Source of the DNA: an uncultured Paraglaciecola sp.
GTDB lineage: Bacteria; Pseudomonadota; Gammaproteobacteria; Enterobacterales; Alteromonadaceae
Direction: 5' to 3'
DNA: 64,000 nt
NCBI GenBank assembly: GCA_947498355.1
Contig: CANMKA010000015.1
Coordinates: 1 to 64,000 of the forward strand
Below the pieces are notes generated by a model, which was not told the origin of the DNA, searched no databases, and saw only the letters and a program-made list of their open reading frames with translations. Of the stretch, positions 8,912 through 17,713 are shown one piece after another. Within the stretch, counting starts at the first letter, position 1. The number at the start of each line of letters is the position of its first letter. A program made the position numbers and the translations under genes.

Positions 8912-11002
8912 CTAATAACTAAACGAAACATTCAGCCCCACTCTTCTGGGCTCTCCAAATTGTTCATAGACCTTTGCAGTATAATTATCTCGTGGATCAT
9001 TCCCAAAGAAAAAGCCTCTGTTTGCATAGTCTTTATCAAACAAGTTTCTAACATAAAAACTGAAATTCCAGTCTTTTAAAGAGTAATCTAGACTCGTATG
9101 TGCAATAACGATTTTTTCTGAACGATTATCATGAGAAAATGAATAAAAATACTCATCTTTCGCGTCGACCTCAAACAACCAAGATAAATTTTCAGACATT
9201 TGCCAAAGACTACCAATATTCACATGGTAACTTGGAGCATGAGCCTGATCCCTACCATCAATGAACTCACCATCCTGACGGACAAAGCCATTTATTTTAG
9301 TATTCAAAAAGCCAATATTTGAGAACAATGCCAAAGTGTCATTGGGGTTATAGTTTACGCTCACTTCTAGTCCAAAATTGCTCCCACTTGACGCGTTATT
9401 AATTACATCAACAAAAGACTGGCCTTCTACTAAAGAGCTCTTAACTTGAACATCGCTTCGGTCTTGATAAAACAATGCTAAGTCAACTGCTAAACTTCCC
9501 TCCTGGTTTTGTCCCTTGATACCAAATTCTACTCCCAATAGAGATTCTGGTTCAAACTCAGTATTATTAATTAAAGTTTGACGTAAAGTAGGGTCTTCAA
9601 TATCGTCGACTCGACTAAGAGCTTGACCATTAACACCTCCCATCTTGTAACTTCTGACAAGACTGAGATAGATCATACTTTCATCACTCACTAATTGGTG
9701 ATAACTAAATTCAGTGCCCCAATCATTGTTATCAATTTTTCTTTCCAGATTATTTGAATCTCTGTAATCAAATGTTTGCGAAGCAAATCGCAAACTCAAT
9801 GACAACCACTGTGTATCAGAGAGAACATATTTTTTTTGTCCAAAGATAGCTAAATCTTCTATCTCTACTTCACTTGTAAAGGGGTTACTTAAAAACGTAT
9901 ATTCACGGACTAAGTCTTCTTGTTCATCAGCAAAATACCCACCAATAACCCATGAATTTTTATTTAATGCCTTACTTGTAAACTTTACTTCCAATGATTT
10001 ATCTTTACGATCACGAAAATACGAATCAAAAGAAGAGTATTCGTCTGGATGTAAACCTACAAATGACCAATCTTCGTCAAATCCGTACTCTAAGTCAGCG
10101 TTAAGGGCGCTCGCTGAGATTTCTAGGTTTGCCCATGTTAGATGATTCAAAGAAGCAACGACCGAGACAGCCTTGCTATCCTGCCTGTCAAAACCTGGTT
10201 GGTCGGAAAATGTTGTTCTATTTAAATCTAAGGAGAAGGCGTCGTAACCATTATCAACATCAATCAAGTGTAGAGCTGTTCTCAGGGAGAAATTTTTATT
10301 GACTCGCCAATTAAGTTTCAATCGAGACGTTTGTTCGTCAATATTATTTGTATTATCTTTATTTAAAAAGGTGTTATCTATAAAGCCATCACTCTTATTT
10401 TTGTGAAAAGAGACTCTATAATCTAACTTGTCAGTTACGCTTCCTCCTTGCGCTAACCCTAAATTCCAACTATCAAAATTCGCAATACCAAACTGACCGT
10501 CAAATGTCGTTTCTGGGGCCGCATCTTTTGTAATTACATTAATCACGCCAGCTAAACCTTCAGCGCCAAAACGAGCACTATTTGGCCCCTTAAATATCTC
10601 AACCTGCTCAACATCAAAAGTACTGGCTCCAGCTAGAAGGCCCGAATAATTGATACCATCAACCAAATATCCAACTGAAGGGTTAACGGGATCAGTAAAC
10701 TGACTTCTTTCACCAATTCCTCTAATTTGAACGAAACGTCCTCGACTAGCGCCAGATGAAAAATTTACATTTGCTGCTCGATTAAATAAATCCTCTAAAT
10801 GCTGAGCTTGGCGCTGCTCTATAGCTATTTCGTCTAGCACAGAAATGCTAGCCGCCATCTCGGATAAAGGGGTAGAAATTAAAGCTCCACGAACTATGAC
10901 TTTTTCGATATCGTTGCTTTGTGTTTCACTTTGAGACAAAGCTGGACTACTTACAAGCAATAGACTAATTAATGTGGCTAAGGGTTTTCTACTAAATGTC
11001 AT
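8912..11002 (-). CDS. TonB-dependent outer membrane receptor, probably for thiamine
   Basis: Energised outer-membrane importer of 696 aa. It has a signal peptide (MTFSRKPLATLISLLLVSSP, cleaved after ALS), a TonB box-like segment EKVIVRG (about residues 34-40), a plug domain with QIRGIGER and GVINVITK, and a 22-strand barrel ending in the terminal aromatic SFSY. It follows a TPP riboswitch and precedes thiamine-binding, transport and kinase genes, so thiamine is the likely substrate, as proposed for riboswitch-controlled receptors in other marine gammaproteobacteria. I chose the ATG at 11002, where the signal peptide begins; a TTG at 11056 lies in the riboswitch leader. Confidence 0.88.
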   Translation of the reverse strand: MTFSRKPLATLISLLLVSSPALSQSETQSNDIEKVIVRGALISTPLSEMAASISVLDEIAIEQRQAQHLEDLFNRAANVNFSSGASRGRFVQIRGIGERSQFTDPVNPSVGYLVDGINYSGLLAGASTFDVEQVEIFKGPNSARFGAEGLAGVINVITKDAAPETTFDGQFGIANFDSWNLGLAQGGSVTDKLDYRVSFHKNKSDGFIDNTFLNKDNTNNIDEQTSRLKLNWRVNKNFSLRTALHLIDVDNGYDAFSLDLNRTTFSDQPGFDRQDSKAVSVVASLNHLTWANLEISASALNADLEYGFDEDWSFVGLHPDEYSSFDSYFRDRKDKSLEVKFTSKALNKNSWVIGGYFADEQEDLVREYTFLSNPFTSEVEIEDLAIFGQKKYVLSDTQWLSLSLRFASQTFDYRDSNNLERKIDNNDWGTEFSYHQLVSDESMIYLSLVRSYKMGGVNGQALSRVDDIEDPTLRQTLINNTEFEPESLLGVEFGIKGQNQEGSLAVDLALFYQDRSDVQVKSSLVEGQSFVDVINNASSGSNFGLEVSVNYNPNDTLALFSNIGFLNTKINGFVRQDGEFIDGRDQAHAPSYHVNIGSLWQMSENLSWLFEVDAKDEYFYSFSHDNRSEKIVIAHTSLDYSLKDWNFSFYVRNLFDKDYANRGFFFGNDPRDNYTAKVYEQFGEPRRVGLNVSFSY

Positions 11003-11059
11003 TACAGATGATCTCTTATAGATAAAGCAAAAGATCGGAAGAACACGGCTGAACAAATG

Positions 11060-11155
11060 GGAGAGAGTGCCTTACCATTCCTACGCCGGCATTATCCGGA
11101 TCAGGTTAAGGGTCAAGAACACAGGTTCTAATCTCAGCCGTATCGGCTCCCCTTG
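11060..11155 (-). promoter_or_regulatory. TPP riboswitch (THI element)
   Basis: On the minus strand the conserved TPP aptamer blocks are present in order: GGGGAGC, CGGCTGAGA, GACCCTT, AACCTGATCCGGATAATGCC and GCGTAGGAA. It lies about 60 bases before the receptor start codon. ACGGCTGA inside the aptamer (complement of 11134-11141) is perfectly complementary to TCAGCCGT just downstream (complement of 11045-11052). That gives an obvious alternative stem which could compete with ligand binding and act as the expression platform. Confidence 0.95.
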
Positions 11156-11190
11156 GTTAGTTTTGTCTTTGCTGAGCAAAAACTGGGCGC

Positions 11191-11218
11191 ATTCTATCAG
11201 CCATGAAATGATAAGCAA
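11191..11218 (-). promoter_or_regulatory. Sigma-70-like promoter of the thiamine operon
   Basis: On the minus strand TTGCTT (11213-11218) is followed after 16 bases by TAGAAT (11191-11196). Transcription from here would start near 11184, about 30 bases before the TPP aptamer. The boxes are visible; activity is inferred from position. Confidence 0.5.
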
Positions 11219-11236
11219 GTAGCGTTTTATTGGCTC

Positions 11237-12085
11237 TTAGAACACGCGTAATTTAATTAACTTTTGGCCGGATAAGAAGCTTCCCTCTTGTGTTAACCAT
11301 ACTTCAGAATTAGGCGTAACACATACCCCCTCAACCTGGCCGTAGCCTTTTACAGGGAAGCTTTTAAGGAAGCGAAATTTATCATTCAATATAGCCACAA
11401 ATGGGTGAAAACTACCCAAACCCATTAGCTCGTAACCCACTAAAATATAGCGCTTATTACGAGCATCATAATCTGCGCCTGTCACTAAGCCTGGTATCGA
11501 CGTTAATTTGGTAATAGGCGTAATCTGGTGGTTTTTACCATCAACAGGGACTTTGTATACCAATACATCCCCAGTCTTCCAACTTTTTGAAAACAAATAG
11601 AACGCATCACCGTTTTTTAGCATGGCTTCTGCATCAAAGTCATGATTTAAGTATTCATTTTTTTTAGTCGAATTATGCAAATAAGACAAGCGCGACGACG
11701 CCTTTGGTTTCGCTTTATTTATCGCGTTTTTGGGTATGGTATAAATATTAATATACTTTCGTTTTCCACTATTGTTGCCTATGTCGCCAACATAAAAATT
11801 ATTTTTATCACCGGTTAATGCTTCCCAATCTCTATTTTTTATATCAACATCCAAGCGCTTTAAAATATTGCCATCAGAACCTAATTGATAAATAGTCGAC
11901 TTATTCCCTGAATCATTAATGGTATAAGCCCCACCCGTGTATGAGCAGTGCAAGCCTGATGTCTCCTTTAACTCAATATCCAGATTAATAACATCTACGG
12001 TCTGATAATGTGCATTGTTGGTTGCCATAGAGCTACACGCTACGAATAAGTTGGCAATAAATAATAAAGTCAGTCTAACTACCAC
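11237..12085 (-). CDS. Hypothetical exported protein with beta-propeller-like repeats
   Basis: A 282-aa protein with a hydrophobic N-terminal signal ending in FVACSSM, a possible lipobox, so it may be a lipoprotein facing the periplasm. The body is beta-rich with recurring propeller-like blocks: ETSGLHCSYTGGAYTINDSG, then NRDWEALTGDKNNFYVGDIGNN, then DFDAEAML, then VTGADYDARNKRYILVGY, then QVEGVC. The DWEAL and D(F)DAEA/VEGV elements are typical of the esterase-like or SMP-30/PQQ-like propeller proteins of marine bacteria. The start is GTG. It has its own direction and spacing and is probably not part of the thiamine operon, although transcribed the same way. Function unknown. Confidence 0.65.
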   Translation of the reverse strand: MVVRLTLLFIANLFVACSSMATNNAHYQTVDVINLDIELKETSGLHCSYTGGAYTINDSGNKSTIYQLGSDGNILKRLDVDIKNRDWEALTGDKNNFYVGDIGNNSGKRKYINIYTIPKNAINKAKPKASSRLSYLHNSTKKNEYLNHDFDAEAMLKNGDAFYLFSKSWKTGDVLVYKVPVDGKNHQITPITKLTSIPGLVTGADYDARNKRYILVGYELMGLGSFHPFVAILNDKFRFLKSFPVKGYGQVEGVCVTPNSEVWLTQEGSFLSGQKLIKLRVF

Positions 12086-12156
12086 AGGTAAGCCCTTGTA
12101 TAGGTTTGAGTAAACGCCGAATTGCGACTAACGGCATTATTTCATAAAACTGTACG

Positions 12157-12549
12157 CTAATCTTGCTCTGATTTGGCTAGCAAACCTTTTAAGGTCTTAC
12201 CGTGGGGCATTGATTCACGTGTGTCAGGATCAAGTTTGACAAAAACAATATCATCAGCGAGGCAAATTGTTTTCTTTGTGACTTTGTTTCGGACTAGACA
12301 TGTAATAGTAATAGACGAGCGACCCACAGCCTTAATTGCCAAGCCAAACTCAACAATATCACCTTGCATAGCCGGGGACTCAAAGCTAACGGCGCCTATA
12401 TGCTTGGTCACTAAAACATTGGAATCGAGTTGGCAAATAGCAAAAATTGCTGATTCCTCATCTATCCACTCTAGGATCCTCCCACCAAATAAAGATCCGG
12501 CATAATTCAAATCATAGGGCATGACTAATCTTCGGGATAAAAAACGCAT
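12157..12549 (-). CDS. Acyl-CoA thioesterase, hotdog fold (YciA-like)
   Basis: A 130-aa hotdog-fold thioesterase that hydrolyses acyl-CoA esters. Family motifs are MPYDLNYAGSLFGGRILEWID (residues about 10-30, with N and the acidic D of the active site), then VTKHIGAVSFESPAMQGD and GRSSITI. The frame stays open upstream to 12798, but this would overlap tmcA. The ATG at 12549 with an AAGGAAT ribosome binding site gives the normal family start. It is divergent from tmcA across 68 bp. Confidence 0.85.
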   Translation of the reverse strand: MRFLSRRLVMPYDLNYAGSLFGGRILEWIDEESAIFAICQLDSNVLVTKHIGAVSFESPAMQGDIVEFGLAIKAVGRSSITITCLVRNKVTKKTICLADDIVFVKLDPDTRESMPHGKTLKGLLAKSEQD

Positions 12550-12617
12550 TCGTATTCCTTGGTAACTTTGCTTACTATAAACATACCATGAAAATCCAAC
12601 ACTCGTAGATCCTGCCT

Positions 12618-14735
12618 TTGTTACATCCAAATTTAGAAAATTGGTTAGCCTATCGCCGAACTCATCGTTGTCATCGCCAACTCCTAGTAATATCAGGAAG
12701 CCGACTCTGGGCAGAAAATACGTTACAACACGTTGTCGATACCCAGCCAGCTTGCTCCAAACTTTATTGTGGTCATGCCAAAATGGGCAGCGACTCAATC
12801 AATGTTAAAGACTATCGTCAGAAACTCGGCCAAGAATACGACTGGGTTATTTTAAATAGTTTCGATGGATTTAGGGCAAATGCCGCAATAGCATTAAGTG
12901 GAACCGTCAAAGCTAAGGGTTTAATGGTATTACTATGCCCTAACCTAGAAGATTGGCAAACCTACCCCGATCCTGAAATAACTAATCGCGTGTCCTATGG
13001 ATTTTCTACTAAAAATAATGGCCAGTTTTTTAACTATCTTAGGGAGTGCTTAGTTAAAGACCCATCGATATTTATCTTAGAGGAAACGACCTCTAAAATA
13101 CCTAGCGCCATCAACGAAATCACAACTGCGACCTCAAATTTTTCAGAGCAAGCGCTCGCTATAGATAAAATCAAATCGACGGTGCAAAACCAAAAGCGTA
13201 TGCATTTATTGCTATGTGCTGACCGTGGAAGGGGAAAATCTGCCGCACTAGGTATCGCCGCCGGGCAGTTAATGCAGCAGCAATCAATTAATATAGTCAT
13301 CACAGCCCCGACCATCCACACAGTAAAAAATGTGTTTCGGCATGCACAAGCTTTATTAAGCAAACCTCAAGAAAAAAACGGGTCATTAAAGTTTGGTAAT
13401 GGCAGCTTAGTATTTCAACCTATCGATAAACTCATCGAAGACAAAATTAAAGGTAAAATACTATTTGTTGATGAGGCCGCAAGCATCCCCATTTATGGAT
13501 TAAATCAGTTAACCTCACAATTCGATCGCATCATATTTAGCACCACATTGCATGGATACGAAGGCAGTGGTAGAGGATTTGAAATGCGTTTCAAGAAAGC
13601 CCTTCAGAACAATAATCAAGGCTGCAACCAGGTCAATCTGCAACAGCCTATTAGATGGAGCAGCGGCGATAACTTAGAACGTTTTTGGTTCGACACCCTA
13701 TTTTACCAAAATCAAAAGAGCAGTAAATTTCTCGAATTACAGCTTGAGCAAATTGAGTTCTTAGAGATAAGCAAAACCAACGTACTCGAAGACAGTCAAA
13801 CAACGACCCAAATCGTACAATTATTGACTGACGCCCACTATCAAACCAGCCCTGACGATATTCAACGTCTGTACGACGCACCAGAACTTATGTGTTTTAT
13901 CCTAAAACAAAACGACAAGATTCTTGCAGTTGCGCAAGTTGCCCGTGAGGGTGGCGAGCTTCTAATACCGATAAGTAAAGAAGTATGTGCCTGTAATAGG
14001 CGAGTGAAAGGACACCTAGTCGCACAGAATATTGGTGCCACTTATAACTCAACCCCCTTCGTTGAGAGCGAACAATGGCGAATTTCTAGGATTGCAGTGG
14101 CAAATGAATATCAAAGGAAACACTTAGGTACAGTATTAATTAACCATCTAATTGCGCAAACTAAGAAACAAGGTATACCGCTGTTAACTGCCGCCTTCGG
14201 TTTAACCCCTACCCTAGCGTCATTTTGGAGCAGTAATGGCTTTATTCCACTTAAAATAAGTAACAAGCTAGAAATCGCTAGTGGTGAGCATAACAGCATA
14301 TATGCTCTACCTCTAACAGACCGAGCTAAGCACCTATTAGAGCCTATTTGTGCGCAATTTAACCAAGAGTGGTTTTATCAAATTGACAAAGACCTCAAGT
14401 ATTTATCGCCGATTTTAGCCATGCAAATAACAGCCTTGACTTTTAAATCAAGTGCCTCAAGTAACCCTACCTATGACCCTTCAATCATCAATCAGTTTTG
14501 CCGAGGCAACAGACACTTAAGTACGTGTAAACGTGCCGTGAGAGACTTTTTCATCGACGCTTTACAGTATATTGACGAAACGCTCTACGCACAAAAATCT
14601 GTCCTTGCCTTGTCACTATTGCAAAACAGGAGCGACAAAACCATTATTCGAATATTGAAGCTAACGGGTAAAAAAGCCCTTCAGCAACGAATTAAGCAGG
14701 AAATAACTAACCTAGTAGAGGACCATTGCAGATAA
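12618..14735 (+). CDS. tmcA: tRNA(Met) cytidine acetyltransferase TmcA
   Basis: ATP- and acetyl-CoA-dependent enzyme that makes N4-acetylcytidine at the wobble base of elongator tRNA-Met. 705 aa against about 670 in E. coli. An N-terminal DUF1726-type domain covers residues 1-170, then an RNA-helicase-like module with Walker A DRGRGKSAALG (about 196-206), Walker B LFVDEAASIP (about 282-291) and the TTLHGYEGSGRGF motif (about 311-323). A GNAT acetyltransferase domain with RISRIAVANEYQRKHLG follows near 490-506, then the C-terminal tRNA-binding region. The only usable start upstream is a TTG at 12618 without a clear ribosome binding site, so the exact N-terminus is uncertain. Confidence 0.9.
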   Translation: MLHPNLENWLAYRRTHRCHRQLLVISGSRLWAENTLQHVVDTQPACSKLYCGHAKMGSDSINVKDYRQKLGQEYDWVILNSFDGFRANAAIALSGTVKAKGLMVLLCPNLEDWQTYPDPEITNRVSYGFSTKNNGQFFNYLRECLVKDPSIFILEETTSKIPSAINEITTATSNFSEQALAIDKIKSTVQNQKRMHLLLCADRGRGKSAALGIAAGQLMQQQSINIVITAPTIHTVKNVFRHAQALLSKPQEKNGSLKFGNGSLVFQPIDKLIEDKIKGKILFVDEAASIPIYGLNQLTSQFDRIIFSTTLHGYEGSGRGFEMRFKKALQNNNQGCNQVNLQQPIRWSSGDNLERFWFDTLFYQNQKSSKFLELQLEQIEFLEISKTNVLEDSQTTTQIVQLLTDAHYQTSPDDIQRLYDAPELMCFILKQNDKILAVAQVAREGGELLIPISKEVCACNRRVKGHLVAQNIGATYNSTPFVESEQWRISRIAVANEYQRKHLGTVLINHLIAQTKKQGIPLLTAAFGLTPTLASFWSSNGFIPLKISNKLEIASGEHNSIYALPLTDRAKHLLEPICAQFNQEWFYQIDKDLKYLSPILAMQITALTFKSSASSNPTYDPSIINQFCRGNRHLSTCKRAVRDFFIDALQYIDETLYAQKSVLALSLLQNRSDKTIIRILKLTGKKALQQRIKQEITNLVEDHCR

Positions 14736-14823
14736 ACTGGCTCCAATAGCCAAAAACTCAACCCATGCCCTCATACCTATTTATATTGGTCTAGCTTTGA
14801 GTAAATTTTATTTAATATACAAA

Positions 14824-14851
14824 AAAACCGCTCACAAAAGTGAGCGGTTTT
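14824..14851. terminator. Bidirectional terminator between tmcA and the TPR gene
   Basis: A 12-bp perfect stem AAAACCGCTCAC/GTGAGCGGTTTT with loop aaaa, flanked by A and T runs. It lies between two convergent genes and can serve both. Confidence 0.88.
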
Positions 14852-14877
14852 AAAATACAGGCTAGTTACTTAACTAA

Positions 14878-16161
14878 TTAAAGAGCTACGCCATTATTCT
14901 TGGCTTTTTCTTTAACGTAAGACTCCCAGCTTCGTGCACGTCTACTAGTAGATTTATCCTTCTTCGCTTGCTGAAGATGATAATAGGCTTGCTTATATCT
15001 ACCCTTATAGAAGTGCGCTTCCATAATTAGCAAGTGAACCGTTCCTGGTTTATCAAAACCTTCATCTAAGGACTTTTGCAAAGCCTTGATTGCTTCGTTT
15101 GGTCTCTCCGCACTATAAAGCATTCGACCTTGCTTATAGTACAAATCAGGATCAGACTCTAGATCAGCTGCTTTACCGTAATACTCTGCAGCTTTTCTAA
15201 ACTCCAAAGCTTGATGATAAGAACCTGCAATGGAACTTAACGTTTTAACATCTTTAGGAACATCACCAGCTGAAACATGCTTCTCTAACACAGTAGCAGC
15301 TTTATACGGAACATCGTTCATTGTATACAACTGACTCAATGCTCTAAGCTCAGCTGGTTTGGTAATGTATCCTTGACCATAAGCTATTTCAAACGTAGAC
15401 AGGGCTTTCCTGTGATCTTCAACTGTCATGTACAACATGCCAAGTTGACTCCACATACCTTTGTCCTCTGGAAACGCCTTTAGAGCCACTTCTTGAACTT
15501 CAATCGCTTCTTTATACATCTTGCGGTTAAAGTAAGATGTCATTTTCAAAGCAAAGGCTGTTTTGTTAGGCTTTTCCGCAAACTGGATAGCTTTGTTAAT
15601 CGGCTCAATAATATTCGCCCATTCTTCTAGCTGATAGTGTGCATTGGCCATTCTGAAGTAAACGTCATAATCATCTTTACATGTAACCTTCAGCCACTCC
15701 TTGTACCACTTGATAGATTCTCTATATTTACCATCTTGAATATTCAAGTCAGCAATGAGCTTAATACCATCAACTTGCTCGCGGTCATTAAGAACCTTAG
15801 AGTTAACTGCACGTTTTAAGTACTTGAGCGACTCATCATATTTACCCGCTCCAGCTAATACCCTAGCTAAAAAGTTATGAGCAAAGGCTTGATCAAATCC
15901 ATCAGCTTTGATGGATTTGAGAACGTTAATTGCTTCATCAACATTATCAGCGTTGTAGAACTCTAAAGCTTCAGTGACTTTCTTGCCCACTTTTTGGCCA
16001 GGAATACTCGTTTTACGCGCTTCATGACCAGCACATTGAATCGGACTAGGTGGTAACGCTGCCTTTTTCTTGGGTGCTTGTTGAGCTGAAACCTGCATAG
16101 GAATAGATAACGCGACAGCGACAGCTGATGCAACATATAACTGCTTAATGTATTTATTCAT
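14878..16161 (-). CDS. TPR-repeat protein of the TonB2-type operon
   Basis: Exported 427-aa protein with a signal peptide (MNKYIKQLYVASAVAVALSI, cleaved near VSAQ) and about nine tetratricopeptide repeats from residue 60 to the end (for example AFAHNFLARVLAGAGKYDES and YYKQGRMLYSAERPNEA). Last gene of the operon, two bases after tonB. In Vibrio and other marine gammaproteobacteria the TonB2 clusters carry such a periplasmic TPR partner, thought to aid complex assembly at the outer membrane. Its exact role is not established by sequence. Confidence 0.85.
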   Translation of the reverse strand: MNKYIKQLYVASAVAVALSIPMQVSAQQAPKKKAALPPSPIQCAGHEARKTSIPGQKVGKKVTEALEFYNADNVDEAINVLKSIKADGFDQAFAHNFLARVLAGAGKYDESLKYLKRAVNSKVLNDREQVDGIKLIADLNIQDGKYRESIKWYKEWLKVTCKDDYDVYFRMANAHYQLEEWANIIEPINKAIQFAEKPNKTAFALKMTSYFNRKMYKEAIEVQEVALKAFPEDKGMWSQLGMLYMTVEDHRKALSTFEIAYGQGYITKPAELRALSQLYTMNDVPYKAATVLEKHVSAGDVPKDVKTLSSIAGSYHQALEFRKAAEYYGKAADLESDPDLYYKQGRMLYSAERPNEAIKALQKSLDEGFDKPGTVHLLIMEAHFYKGRYKQAYYHLQQAKKDKSTSRRARSWESYVKEKAKNNGVAL

Positions 16162-16163
16162 AA

Positions 16164-16772
16164 TTAGGAATCCAACTTAAAGTCTAATTGAACTGTTAAA
16201 CCAAATTGTTTCATCGGCTTACCGTCTTCAATTTTTGGCTTGTACTTCCACTTACTTAACGCACGTTTAGCCTCACGGTCAAAAATACGCTTAGGGTCAG
16301 CTTCGATGACCTGAACATCTTCAACTCCGCCCACTTCGTTGATAGTAAAAGACAGTTTAACCCAGCCTTCCTTACCATCTCGAGCAGCAGACACTGGATA
16401 TTTAGGTTCAATACGTACGATAGGCGTTGCTTCACCATCTTGCATCGCACCCACACTTCCGATATTGATTGATGCATTACCCACTTCAACTGTTGGCATA
16501 GCAAAGCTCAAACCGTCAGTACTGGCATCAGCCACATCTGGTTCAACGGGTTGAACTTTTGGTGGCTGCTTTGGTGGTGGCGGTGGCGGGGGTGGTACGC
16601 GCTTTCTAACCTGTGTTGAATCGTCTGGTGTAGACATAACAATATCAATGACAGGTGTAGGTGCAGCTTTCTCTGCTGGTCTAGACGTATTTGCGATTAG
16701 TTTAGCCATAATTACAAATAAACCAAATGCAATGGCGGCGCCTAACAATATAGATACTAATAATCGAGCCAT
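16164..16772 (-). CDS. tonB: TonB2-type energy transducer
   Basis: Periplasm-spanning protein, 202 aa, that carries proton-motive energy from ExbB/ExbD to outer-membrane receptors. It has one N-terminal membrane anchor (about residues 4-26), then a run of eight prolines at about 61-68 followed by KQPPK. The C-terminal TonB domain contains VRIEPKYPVSAARDGKEGWV (about 121-140) and ALSKWKYKPK (about 174-183). The short length and early Pro-rich region fit the TonB2 class. One base separates it from exbD. Confidence 0.93.
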   Translation of the reverse strand: MARLLVSILLGAAIAFGLFVIMAKLIANTSRPAEKAAPTPVIDIVMSTPDDSTQVRKRVPPPPPPPPKQPPKVQPVEPDVADASTDGLSFAMPTVEVGNASINIGSVGAMQDGEATPIVRIEPKYPVSAARDGKEGWVKLSFTINEVGGVEDVQVIEADPKRIFDREAKRALSKWKYKPKIEDGKPMKQFGLTVQLDFKLDS

Positions 16773-16773
16773 A

Positions 16774-17175
16774 TTAATTACCTGCCGTTGCTATTGAAAT
16801 TCGGTCTATGCCCGCTGCTTTGATCTGATCCATAACCTCAACAACCACACCATGCTCGGCGCCTTTGTCAGCTTGAACAATAATCACATCAGAAGGCTGC
16901 TCAGCCATTAAACGTTCCAAAGTTGCGCGAACCATATCGACATCAATCACCCTTTTATCCATCCATACTTCGCCATCTTCCGTAACAGCAATAAATATGT
17001 TGGCATTTTTGGGCATAACCGAAAGCGCAGCTTCCGGTTTATTTACCTCGATACCTGCTTCTTTAACAAAAACAGTGGTCACGATAAAGAAGATCAACAT
17101 GATGAAGACTATGTCCAACATAGGTGTCATGTCTATTTCAGCATCTTGCTCTTCTACTCTATTTTTACGACCCAT
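16774..17175 (-). CDS. exbD: ExbD biopolymer transport protein
   Basis: Proton-channel subunit of the TonB complex, 133 aa. The conserved DMTPMLDIVFIMLIFFIVTT segment spans residues 15-34; the Asp in MLDIVF is the membrane carboxylate needed for proton flow. A periplasmic domain follows, with VIIVQADKGAEHGVVVEVMD (about 97-116). Located 12 bp after exbB and 1 bp before tonB. Confidence 0.93.
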   Translation of the reverse strand: MGRKNRVEEQDAEIDMTPMLDIVFIMLIFFIVTTVFVKEAGIEVNKPEAALSVMPKNANIFIAVTEDGEVWMDKRVIDVDMVRATLERLMAEQPSDVIIVQADKGAEHGVVVEVMDQIKAAGIDRISIATAGN

Positions 17176-17187
17176 AACTTCCTCTCA

Positions 17188-17712
17188 TTAATGATGGGGC
17201 AAACTATCTATGAGCTTTTCTTTAGCAATTTTGACCTTAGACTCAAGACGAGAACTAAAGAAAACACCAGATAAAGCCGCAACCATACCAGCCATAGTCG
17301 GAATCGTTGCCATAGAAATACCACCGGCCATAAGACGAGGATTACTCGTACCTTGAGTAGCCATAGTTTCAAAAACACCAATCATTCCAGTTACGGTACC
17401 TAGTAATCCAATTAACGGACACATGGCGACTAATGTTTTAATCAACAACATTCTTGCACTTAAGCCATCAGAGGCTTGGGAAATCCATGTTTCACGAATT
17501 CTATGCGCATGCCATGAGGTAGTGTCACTTCGTGCATCCCAGTCAGAGATAATTTTGTCTCTAAGTTTTGGAAAAACTGAAGTTAAATACCAGTAACGCT
17601 CGATCATAAATACCCACATCAGAAAGAGCGCTAGAGCGACGACGTACAAAACGTCACCGCCAGCAGCGATAAAATCCCTGACAGACTCCCATAGTTCTAT
17701 CAGGTATAACAT
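17188..17712 (-). CDS. exbB: ExbB-type MotA/TolQ/ExbB proton channel protein
   Basis: Inner-membrane protein of 174 aa with three membrane segments (about residues 18-38, 90-112 and 130-155). The conserved LIGLLGTVTGMIGVFETMA motif lies near 99-117. I chose the ATG at 17712, which gives the family start MLYLIELWESVRDF; an earlier start would overlap the upstream gene more. The upstream stop is one base away, so the two channel genes are translationally linked. Confidence 0.9.
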   Translation of the reverse strand: MLYLIELWESVRDFIAAGGDVLYVVALALFLMWVFMIERYWYLTSVFPKLRDKIISDWDARSDTTSWHAHRIRETWISQASDGLSARMLLIKTLVAMCPLIGLLGTVTGMIGVFETMATQGTSNPRLMAGGISMATIPTMAGMVAALSGVFFSSRLESKVKIAKEKLIDSLPHH

Positions 17713-17713
17713 C

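Noticed and set aside
12550-12798. N-terminal extension of the thioesterase on the minus strand
   Set aside because: It overlaps the start of tmcA, has no similarity to the family and lies upstream of an ATG with a good ribosome binding site.
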